From the NCBI GenBank assembly GCA_030628905.1, contig DAOVQB010000076.1, positions 1-18,508 on the forward strand: a stretch of 18,508 bases of DNA, in the 5' to 3' direction. A program made the translations under genes and the position numbers. This DNA comes from DAOVQB01 sp023128935. GTDB taxonomy: Bacteria > Eisenbacteria > RBG-16-71-46 > CAIMUX01 > WJJG01. The notes beneath the pieces are model-generated. The model was not told the DNA's origin. It did no database searches and saw only the letters and a program-made list of their open reading frames with translations. This document shows, piece after piece, positions 7,176 through 13,656 of the stretch; position 1 is the stretch's first letter, and every line of letters begins with the position of its first letter.

Positions 7176-8246
7176 ATGCATCCCCATGCTGCTGAGGTCC
7201 GTTTCTACGAAGAACTCAATGACTTCCTTCCTCCCAGCAGGCGCAAGCGTGCTTTCTCGTATCTCTTTTCCGGAAACCCCTCGATCAAAGACGCAGTGGA
7301 GGCAATCGGTGTCCCTCACACGGAAGTAGATCTGATCCTGGTGAATGGCAGCTCCGTTGGATTTGGCTATCATCTCAGGCCCGGCGACCGCGTGTCGGTC
7401 TATCCTGTATTCGAGAGCCTTGACATCTCGCCGGTCGTGCGTTTGAGAGCACGGCCGCTGCGCAGAACGGCCTTTGTGCTCGACGGTCATCTCGGCAAGC
7501 TGGCCAGGCTGCTGCGCATGTTCGGCTTCGATACACTGTACCGCAAGCTAAAGGCTGGCTCTGGATTACCGGGTTTCCGGGTTTTTGGAAGCCTGATCGC
7601 CTTCGCTGTGGCGATGGCGTATCTGGAGGCGGCGGTAGTGGTCTACCTCCGAAAAATCTTCTATCCCGGGGGCTTTGTCTTTCCTCTCGGTGAGATGAAC
7701 CCCTTCGCTTATGCCGTCGAGGTGGGACGGGAAGGCGCCACTATCGTCATGCTGGCGACGGTTGCCTGTCTGGCGGCGTCGACCGGCGTGCGGCGTTTGG
7801 CGGTCTTTGCCTTCCTCTTTGGGATCTGGGATATCAGCTACTATATCTGGCTCAAGCTTCTCCTCAACTGGCCGGAGTCACTCCTCACCTGGGATATCCT
7901 CTTCCTAATCCCGGTCAGTTGGATCGGACCCGTCCTCGCCCCCGTGCTGATCTCGCTGCTGCTGGTAGCAGGTTCGCTCCGGATGATGCGGCTTCTGGAG
8001 GACGGGTGCGCTGCGCGGGTCGATCGGTGGGATTGGCTGGGGGCCTCTGCCGGAGTGCTCCTGGTTCTGTATAGCTTCATGGAGGATATGACGATAGCGC
8101 TCCTACAAGGCGGTGCACAAGCCGCGGCAGCCCTCGTTCCAGCCAAGTTCGGCTGGCCCGCCTTTCTGGCTGGTTTTGCCCTGATGATCGGCGTGACCTT
8201 GCGGGTCACCCGGAGATCGGGCCGAGGGCGCGGGACGATTCGATGA
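7176..8246 (+). CDS. Fusion: Mut7-C ubiquitin-like domain, truncated Mut7-C RNase domain, multi-pass membrane domain
   Basis: This 356-residue protein has three parts. Residues 5-85 are a Mut7-C ubiquitin-like (ThiS/MoaD-fold) domain: VRFYEELNDFLPP, IEAIGVPHTEVDLILVNG-type wording, and PGDRVSVYPVFE. Residues 98-124 are only the opening of the Mut7-C PIN-like RNase domain (FVLDGHLGKLARLLRMFGFD). The remainder of that domain, including its later acidic residues and C-terminal zinc-ribbon cysteines, is absent. From about 133 on comes an integral membrane domain with roughly six helices (GSLIAFAVAMAYLEAAVVVY, EVGREGATIVMLATVACLA, GIWDISYYIWLKLL, LLTWDILFLIP), which looks like a conserved stand-alone membrane family. 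The nuclease is therefore probably inactive. Start 7176 has GGGAGG 4 nt upstream; TTG 7158 and ATG 7164 are in frame. No frameshift is visible, so it is either a true fusion or a deletion joint. Confidence 0.75.
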   Translation: MHPHAAEVRFYEELNDFLPPSRRKRAFSYLFSGNPSIKDAVEAIGVPHTEVDLILVNGSSVGFGYHLRPGDRVSVYPVFESLDISPVVRLRARPLRRTAFVLDGHLGKLARLLRMFGFDTLYRKLKAGSGLPGFRVFGSLIAFAVAMAYLEAAVVVYLRKIFYPGGFVFPLGEMNPFAYAVEVGREGATIVMLATVACLAASTGVRRLAVFAFLFGIWDISYYIWLKLLLNWPESLLTWDILFLIPVSWIGPVLAPVLISLLLVAGSLRMMRLLEDGCAARVDRWDWLGASAGVLLVLYSFMEDMTIALLQGGAQAAAALVPAKFGWPAFLAGFALMIGVTLRVTRRSGRGRGTIR

Positions 8247-8288
8247 GGATCCCAATCTGATGCCGACCGGCAAGGCTGCCTGCAATCT

Positions 8289-8411
8289 GACTCGACTTGA
8301 CAGGTGTATAGTGCAATCCTAGGCCATCGGACTCGACTTGACAGGTGTATAGCAAAATCCCACGCTATATGACTCAACCCAACGGCCGTATGGCACAACC
8401 CCAGGCAGACC
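8289..8411 (+). repeat. Three tandem 41-bp repeats carrying TTGACA-like boxes
   Basis: Units start at 8289, 8330 and 8371. The first 23 bases of units 1 and 2 (8289-8311, 8330-8352) are identical and contain CTTGACAGGTGTATAG. Unit 3 is diverged (GACTCAACCCAACGGCCGTA). The rest of each unit is looser (CAATCC/AAATCC/CAACCC). The period is about four helical turns, which fits phased protein-binding sites upstream of the promoter at 8429-8458. A role as operators is inference. Confidence 0.6.
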
Positions 8412-8428
8412 AAACCCAATCTAAAATG

Positions 8429-8458
8429 TTGTATTTATCCCTCTTCTGGGGCTACAAT
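8429..8458 (+). promoter_or_regulatory. Candidate promoter for the 8715-9557 gene
   Basis: TTGTAT (8429-8434) and TACAAT (8453-8458) lie 18 bases apart. The -10 box matches 5/6 and the -35 box is weaker. It sits 18 nt after the 41-bp repeats. Transcription from about 8465 would give a leader of about 250 nt. Confidence 0.4.
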
Positions 8459-8714
8459 GATGTTAGCAAGAGCTGAGGAACTCCCAGTAGTGGGAGTAGA
8501 AAGGAGGTGGGCCGGGCCAAAGAGATAAATTGGGATTGCATGAAAGCATCCAGACTTAGAGAGACGGACTCCAAGGATTCGGGTTTGGCATCAGCGAAGA
8601 CCGTTTCATAGCATCTTTGGGACGATCGTCGGGCAAGCCAGACGAGTAGATGGCAACAGGGCGGCCCTACCATGGAATTGATTAGGGCAGCCTTTGATCC
8701 AGGAGGACAGTGAC
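8459..8714 (+). other. Structured leader of the 8715-9557 gene
   Basis: A perfect hairpin ACTCCCA-GTAG-TGGGAGT (8480-8497) is followed at once by AAAGGAGGTG (8500-8509), a full-strength Shine-Dalgarno with no start codon in range. Further on is the palindrome GACGATCGTC, then the true ribosome site AGGAGG (8701-8706). A 23-codon frame from ATG 8540 to 8611 exists but sits 30 nt from the orphan site. I recognise no known riboswitch class. Confidence 0.4.
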
Positions 8715-9557
8715 ATGACGAGGTTTCTCGGAATTGTGGCGTTGTTGGTATGCGTTTGCACCGGTGCATACGCCAACGACGCGGACTACTCGAATTCCCG
8801 CCCGCCGGAGATCACACCCGTTGAAGGGGATTTCCCGATCCTGTTTGAGATTCCCTTGGATATGAACATCCAGTGCGTCGGCGTCGGCTTTGACGGCGAG
8901 TACTTCTGGGTGTCAGCCGGTGACTACCTGGGCGAATGCATGTTCTACATCTTCGATGAGTATGGCAACATGATCGATGAAGTCCCACAGGGCGGCGGCG
9001 CAACCGGATGGGGCCACCGTGATCTGGCGTTCGACGGCACGTACATCGTCGGCAGCTTCAGCCCCGATATCAATTGCTTCGAGCACTGGACCGTCTTATC
9101 CGGATTCTTCATCGGGCCCCTAGACCCGAACCGGGCGATGGCCTTTGACGGCACATACTACTACACCGGGGGCTACGATCAGAATCTCAAGAAGCTGACC
9201 TGGGACGGTAACTTCGGCAGCGTGGCCTTCGTCGAGGATCTGGGTGGTCCCTGGCAGGGAACCTATGGTCTGGCCTTTGACTGTGCGAATGATTGCCTGT
9301 GGATGACCATCTCGCTGGCGAGCGAACCGGGCTGGCTTCACCAGGTGACGACCAGCGGCTTTCTCCTGAATACCTACAGCCTCTTGCCGGAGTACGGTAG
9401 GCAGGCCGGCTGCACGATGGCCGACACGCGCTTCGGGCACATCCTCGTGGTCGTACAGCAGTCGGATCCCGACATGTTGACCTTCTATGACGTGGCCTCA
9501 AATCCCAGCCCCACAAATGAAGGGTCCTGGGGATCAATGAAGGCCATGTTCCGGTAG
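8715..9557 (+). CDS. Secreted beta-propeller-like protein with SWG C-terminal tail
   Basis: This 280-residue exported protein has no assigned activity. Residues 1-20 are a signal peptide (TRFLGIVALLVCVCTGAYA). The body repeats a pattern of G(L/V)AFDG-type turns followed by short strands (VGVGFDGEYFWVSAG, DLAFDGTYIVGSF, AMAFDGTYYYTGG, GLAFDCANDCLWM), as in YVTN- or glutamine-cyclotransferase-like propellers. The catalytic residues of a cyclotransferase cannot be claimed. The C-terminus SWGSMKAMFR (271-280) parallels SWGAIKSIFK of the protein at 1678-2553. The start has AGGAGG 8 nt upstream; the in-frame ATG at 8694 precedes that site and is rejected. Promoter, leader and terminator flank it, so it appears to be a single-gene unit. 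Confidence 0.85.
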   Translation: MTRFLGIVALLVCVCTGAYANDADYSNSRPPEITPVEGDFPILFEIPLDMNIQCVGVGFDGEYFWVSAGDYLGECMFYIFDEYGNMIDEVPQGGGATGWGHRDLAFDGTYIVGSFSPDINCFEHWTVLSGFFIGPLDPNRAMAFDGTYYYTGGYDQNLKKLTWDGNFGSVAFVEDLGGPWQGTYGLAFDCANDCLWMTISLASEPGWLHQVTTSGFLLNTYSLLPEYGRQAGCTMADTRFGHILVVVQQSDPDMLTFYDVASNPSPTNEGSWGSMKAMFR

Positions 9558-9620
9558 TATGGGTGTGGGCAAGCAGGGTCTAAGGCCCCGCTGCCCCGCG
9601 CGTTTTCAGAACGGATGAGT

Positions 9621-9657
9621 GAGGGAAGGCGGCGCAAGCTGCTTTCCCTCTTCGTTT
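9621..9657 (+). terminator. Intrinsic terminator with GNRA tetraloop
   Basis: A 13-bp stem with two G-T wobbles forms between GAGGGAAGGCGGC (9621-9633) and GCTGCTTTCCCTC (9638-9650) around a GCAA tetraloop, followed by TTCGTTT. It ends the 8715-9557 transcript 64 nt after the stop codon. Confidence 0.8.
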
Positions 9658-9885
9658 AGCTGGCAGCGCTGTGGGCCGCGAATCTGTACGCACGCACTTT
9701 CTTGCGTTTCCGCGCAACTCGCCAAGTGGCTGAATCCAGCCTACAAGCGCTGGTGAGCAACCTTGCTGCAAAAGCGGCTCCGACTGCACGAGCGTAAATG
9801 TGCTTTACGGCAGCACATGTGAGGCAATGTCAAATCTCGTGTGTCAGGTCCAAAGAGCTACTGGTTCCGCAAGTGACCGAATCCA
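9658..9885. other. Remainder of the 9558-9992 gap
   Basis: There is no gene between the terminator and the promoter of the 9993-11876 gene. Apart from the overlapping hairpins at 9793-9818, nothing is recognisable. Confidence 0.5.
9793..9818 (+). other. Two overlapping, mutually exclusive hairpins
   Basis: CGTAAA (9793-9798) can pair with TTTACG (9804-9809), or ATGTGCT (9798-9804) with AGCACAT (9812-9818). Both stems are perfect and share bases, so only one can form at a time. It lies upstream of the predicted promoter, so it may be a DNA site rather than an RNA switch. Confidence 0.3.
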
Positions 9886-9915
9886 TTGATCACTTGGGGG
9901 ATTCGGAGGTATAAT
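9886..9915 (+). promoter_or_regulatory. Sigma-70-like promoter for the 9993-11876 gene
   Basis: TTGATC (9886-9891) and a perfect TATAAT (9910-9915) are 18 bases apart. A second perfect TATAAT (9924-9929) follows within a 14-bp tandem duplication. The start codon is about 70 nt downstream. Confidence 0.55.
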
Positions 9916-9933
9916 TACAGAGGTATAATTACA
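9906..9933 (+). repeat. Perfect 14-bp tandem duplication of a -10 box
   Basis: GAGGTATAATTACA occurs twice back to back (9906-9919, 9920-9933). Each copy contains TATAAT, so the duplication doubles the -10 element of the promoter. Confidence 0.8.
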
Positions 9934-9992
9934 GTTGAATGTGGGGTTTTTGAGCAGTATGGGATTCTGGGCCCACCATCCGGGAAAGATCA

Positions 9993-11876
9993 ATGAACCC
10001 TGCCCGCTGCACAGCATGTACGCAATGGGATTGTTGGACTGTCTGGGTGTGCTTGTTCCTATTAGTCCTGCTTCCCAGCCGCACCCCTGGAGCCGACCTT
10101 GTCTGGACCGATGATGACTGGTCTGGCAGCAACTACGCATCGACCGATGGCATAGACGCCGAAGTTCACCCAGGCCTGCTTGTACTTGAGAGCGAACTTG
10201 ACGACATCCGACTAGTGGGCAGTCCCACAGAGTTTCAAGGGATCTATTCGCTGGCTACCTACCACGACACATTGTTCCTCGCAGCCAGCGACTATCCGTA
10301 CATGTATGAAGGCGCTGATGTACTGACCTACGATTACATGACTGATGCGTTTGCCTTGGCCTATCAGCCTTATGAGTCAGGGCTACATGCTATCAAAGTG
10401 TTCGGTGACACCCTCTATATTCCGGGCCCCGATTCAATGGATCCGTGGGTGGAAGGAGGGAGTATTTACACCTACGACGGACATGCATGGATAGAGAAGG
10501 ATAACCTTCCCAGAGCCGTGCATGTCTGCGACGTCGAGGTGATGAACGATATGATCTTTGTCACAACTGGGCAACTGTGTGCCGATGGCTATGTCTTGGT
10601 AAGCCATGATTGGGGAGACAGCTTTACGGTTGTGTTCACATTGGAGGCGAACCACCCCGGTGGCTGGCGGCGGTTATATGGCGCCGGGCAACACGGGGGC
10701 CGTGTGTATTTCCAGCCCGATGGCCAGGAGCCGCAAAGCAACGTAGTCTATGCGACCACAGATGGAACCGAGTGGGACACGCTTTCAGTTCCGAACATGC
10801 CGGTGGAAAAGCAAGCGATGTTCACCGCATGGGGAGACTCCCTCCTGATGACGATTGGGAACCGGCTCTACATCTATGATGGGGGGGAGGAATGGCACCA
10901 GTACTGCCTCCCCTTCCAAGGCTGGCGATGGTGCCGCGGCATTCACATATACAAGGGGGATCTCTACGGCGGCGGGGATGACTGCCGGATCCACAGGTGG
11001 TTGCAGGGTTCGCAATGGGAGCTTGTGGCAGAGATGGGCGTGGATCCAGACCTGGAGGAGATCGAATCGATGGCGACCTACTACGGCCGCCTCTACATCT
11101 CGACCTCGCGTCCGTACGGGACAGGTGTCTATGGCCGACTCTTCGTCACCGCTTCCGTCCCCGATGGCCGGCTGGTTTCCCAAGTGCACGACTTCGGGAC
11201 ACCGACGATGGATGGCGCCCTGTTCTGGGATGACTTTCGTCCTGGACCGGAGAACACGACGCGGTTTCAGGTCCGTTCGGGGGAAACGCTAGAGGATCTG
11301 CTGGAGAACCTGCTTGTCGGTCCGGACGGAAGCACAACTACGTTCTTCGAAACCTCCGGTATCCCGCTGGACCCGGTTCACAGAGGACACCGGTACTTCC
11401 AGTACGCAGCAGACATGCTGTGCCCAGATGGGATGCGGGTGCCGTTGATCGAGAGCGTGACACTGGAGGTGGATTCTCTCGATCTGTCAGCAATCGGCGA
11501 GAAAGAGGATCTTGCGCGACGGCAGTTGCCCGCAGGGGAGGGGTCGGTGGACATGGGGCCATGGCTGCATCTTCAGCGCCCATGCCCAAACCCGGCGCGG
11601 GACAATGTTGATCTACGGGTCTCGCTTGAGGGCGCCGGATCCAGATTCTCTCTTCAACAGGATCCTTCTGCTGCTTGCCAGGTGCGCGTGACGGATCTTC
11701 TGGGCCGAGTCCTCCGCAGTCAGGAGCTGTCTCTGTCAGAAGCTGGAACTGTCTGCTGGCGTTGGGATCTGCGGGATGAAGCAGGCAATCCGGTTCCAAC
11801 CGGCGTGTACTATGCTACAATCGTGGCCCCCGGTAGAACGAGCGCGCCTGCGCAGCGGATGCTGGTCTTGCGATAG
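9993..11876 (+). CDS. Secreted beta-propeller protein with FlgD-type C-terminal domain
   Basis: This 627-residue exported protein has unknown ligand or activity. A hydrophobic signal (about 16-30, TVWVCLFLLVLLPS) is followed by about 350 residues of kelch/propeller-like strands: GDTLYIPGP, NRLYIYDGGEEW, GDLYGGGDDCRI, GRLYISTSRP. About 400-510 is a beta-sandwich that begins RLVSQVHDFG and closes in YFQYAADMLCPDG, a module common in secreted FCB proteins. The last 100 residues contain PCPNPARDNV, VRVTDLLGRVLRS, WDLRDEAGNPVPTGVYYATI and end in RMLVLR, the FlgD/T9SS-like tail also seen in the genes at 2888 and 11934. The start has only a weak GGGAAAG ribosome site. The next gene starts 57 nt after its stop, so the two are probably co-transcribed. 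A cell-surface or released role is inferred from the tail. Confidence 0.85.
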   Translation: MNPARCTACTQWDCWTVWVCLFLLVLLPSRTPGADLVWTDDDWSGSNYASTDGIDAEVHPGLLVLESELDDIRLVGSPTEFQGIYSLATYHDTLFLAASDYPYMYEGADVLTYDYMTDAFALAYQPYESGLHAIKVFGDTLYIPGPDSMDPWVEGGSIYTYDGHAWIEKDNLPRAVHVCDVEVMNDMIFVTTGQLCADGYVLVSHDWGDSFTVVFTLEANHPGGWRRLYGAGQHGGRVYFQPDGQEPQSNVVYATTDGTEWDTLSVPNMPVEKQAMFTAWGDSLLMTIGNRLYIYDGGEEWHQYCLPFQGWRWCRGIHIYKGDLYGGGDDCRIHRWLQGSQWELVAEMGVDPDLEEIESMATYYGRLYISTSRPYGTGVYGRLFVTASVPDGRLVSQVHDFGTPTMDGALFWDDFRPGPENTTRFQVRSGETLEDLLENLLVGPDGSTTTFFETSGIPLDPVHRGHRYFQYAADMLCPDGMRVPLIESVTLEVDSLDLSAIGEKEDLARRQLPAGEGSVDMGPWLHLQRPCPNPARDNVDLRVSLEGAGSRFSLQQDPSAACQVRVTDLLGRVLRSQELSLSEAGTVCWRWDLRDEAGNPVPTGVYYATIVAPGRTSAPAQRMLVLR

Positions 11877-11878
11877 GC

Positions 11879-11935
11879 GCGTGGGAGGCTTGATGGTGCA
11901 TGGAAGGCGTGATGGCGCATGGGAGGCTTGATTAT
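11879..11935 (+). repeat. Three tandem 19-bp Shine-Dalgarno/start-like units
   Basis: Units are GCGTGGGAGGCTTGATGGT (11879-11897), GCATGGAAGGCGTGATGGC (11898-11916) and GCATGGGAGGCTTGATTAT (11917-11935). Each holds a GGGAGG-type ribosome site. Units 1 and 2 have an ATG about 4 nt later (11893, 11912); unit 3 leads into the real start at 11934. The two extra ATGs are out of frame with the gene. Confidence 0.75.
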
Positions 11936-13643
11936 GAGGACAAGGAAAAACCTGCAAGCTCTGTTTGTGCTAGCCACCCTCGGGATTCTGCTGCATGCGC
12001 CTGGGGCAGCCAACGCGCTTGAGCCGGAGTGGACCTTCAGCACGGGTGCGCCGATGCTTTCCTCCCCGCAGTTCGCCGATGTGGATGGCGACGGCGCCCT
12101 TGAGGTCATCCTAACAACCTACGGGACAGGGGGCGCCGTCTATTCCTCGGGCTGGATCCATGTGCTCGATACAAGCGGCGAAGCGCTCCCCGGCTGGCCG
12201 TTCTACTCTAGCTATGCGTGCTTCTCGGCCAATGCGTGTGTGGGGGATGTCGATGGTGAACCGGGCGTAGAGATTCTGGCCGGGGATTGGTCCCGCCTGC
12301 ACCTCCTCAGCCCCGACGGCAACGAGTTGCCCGGATGGCCGCGGCCGATCGGCATCAACTACACTCCAGCCCTGGCCGACATGGACGGAGACGGGGATCT
12401 GGAGATCATTGTCGGCGACGGTAGTGTGCTATACGCGCTGCACGCCGACGGGACCATGATGCCAGGCTGGCCAGTTGTGGCTCCCGACCCGCTTGGGCCG
12501 CCTGCCGTGGGAGATCTGGATGGGGACGGGGAAGTGGAAGTCATTGCCGGGACCCTCCAAGGGCCCGTGGGCCCCGAACCCTTCGAGGTGTACGTGTGGG
12601 AGTTGGACGGATCAGTGAAGCCGGGGTTCCCCAAGTCCACTTCAGGGGTGTGCAAGGGCGCGCCGGCTGTGGGTGACATCGACGGGGATGGAGTCTATGA
12701 GATCGTGATTCCCGCCTACGACGAGTCAAACAACGATTATTTGTACGTCTGGGATGCCTTCGGCAACCCGGAACCTGGATGGCCCCAACGCGCGGGCCGT
12801 TGCCGACTTTCCCATCCAGCGCTAGCGGACATCGATGGCGACGGCCAGCTCGAGATCCTGATTGGGGGTGGGCGGGTGAATACTCCCTATCGTAGCGTGT
12901 TGTTTGCCTTCGAACCCTCGGGAGAGGCTGTAACTGGCTTTCCGATCGAGATCCCGCACGGCTCCCAGATCAACTCGGGTCCCATCGTAGGTGACCTAGA
13001 TGGAGATCCCACGCTGCTGGAGATTGTGGTCAAGGTCAGCAATCACATCTACGCGTATCACTCCGATGGGTCGCTGGTTGCCGGGTTTCCCTATGAGCAG
13101 AGCGACGAGTCGCACAGCGGCACGCATTCGCCGACGCCGGCCATGGCTGATGTTGACGAGGATGGGGACCTGGAGCTCCTCTTCTGCTCCTGCTTCGATC
13201 ATGTCGACTTCGTTGACCTGAACGATCCGGTTGATCTATCCCTCGCATACTGGCCCAGCATGAAGCTGGATGCCTGCAACAGTAGCTTCATGTATGCCGG
13301 CAGCGGAACCTGGGTACCCCCTGCGTTCGAAGAGGGCGGCTTTACGATCCTTCTCCAGAACGTGCCCAATCCACTGCGTTCCGGTTCATCCACATGGATT
13401 CCATTCCGCTTGGGCCGCCAGTCGTCTTGTGGGACCAGCCGCGGATCGTTCTGGATCGAGATCCTGGATCCGCAGGGTCGGTGCCTGCGGACGATCCCTG
13501 TTGTGGATCAGCAAGGGGGATCCAGCCGGGTTGCATGGGATGGCCAGGACAAGTTTGGGGTACCGGTTCCGTCGGGCGTCTATCTCTATCGCCTGGCCGG
13601 TGCAGAACGATCTCGGGCGCGAACCATGCAGGTTCTGCGGTGA
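11934..13643 (+). CDS. Secreted FG-GAP/VCBS repeat protein with FlgD-type C-terminal domain
   Basis: This 569-residue exported calcium-binding propeller is probably adhesive or structural. Residues 1-28 are a signal peptide (LFVLATLGILLHAPGAANA). Eight DxDGDG-type calcium loops follow: DVDGDGALEV, DVDGEPGVEI, DMDGDGDLEI, DLDGDGEVEV, DIDGDGVYEI, DIDGDGQLEI, DLDGDPTLLEI, DVDEDGDLEL. They alternate with PGWP or GFP turns, as in integrin-alpha-like FG-GAP propellers; loops 2, 7 and 8 are degenerate. The C-terminal 95 residues (LQNVPNPLRSG, WIEILDPQGRCLRT, WDGQDKFGVPVPSGVYLYRL, MQVLR) are FlgD-like, consistent with a sorting tail. The start at 11934 has GGGAGG 7 nt upstream; ATG 11919 is in frame but has no ribosome site of its own. 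It converges on the manganese exporter gene with a 13-nt gap and no room for a terminator. Confidence 0.9.
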   Translation: MRTRKNLQALFVLATLGILLHAPGAANALEPEWTFSTGAPMLSSPQFADVDGDGALEVILTTYGTGGAVYSSGWIHVLDTSGEALPGWPFYSSYACFSANACVGDVDGEPGVEILAGDWSRLHLLSPDGNELPGWPRPIGINYTPALADMDGDGDLEIIVGDGSVLYALHADGTMMPGWPVVAPDPLGPPAVGDLDGDGEVEVIAGTLQGPVGPEPFEVYVWELDGSVKPGFPKSTSGVCKGAPAVGDIDGDGVYEIVIPAYDESNNDYLYVWDAFGNPEPGWPQRAGRCRLSHPALADIDGDGQLEILIGGGRVNTPYRSVLFAFEPSGEAVTGFPIEIPHGSQINSGPIVGDLDGDPTLLEIVVKVSNHIYAYHSDGSLVAGFPYEQSDESHSGTHSPTPAMADVDEDGDLELLFCSCFDHVDFVDLNDPVDLSLAYWPSMKLDACNSSFMYAGSGTWVPPAFEEGGFTILLQNVPNPLRSGSSTWIPFRLGRQSSCGTSRGSFWIEILDPQGRCLRTIPVVDQQGGSSRVAWDGQDKFGVPVPSGVYLYRLAGAERSRARTMQVLR

Positions 13644-13656
13644 TGACCCGCGAGCC

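Noticed and set aside
7054..7176. 40-codon frame whose TGA overlaps the fusion-gene start (TGATG)
   Set aside because: The overlap would suit translational coupling, but there is no ribosome site and the peptide has no recognisable features.
8540..8611. 23-codon frame after the orphan Shine-Dalgarno
   Set aside because: The spacing of 30 nt from the ribosome site is too long, and the peptide is not hydrophobic or otherwise leader-like.
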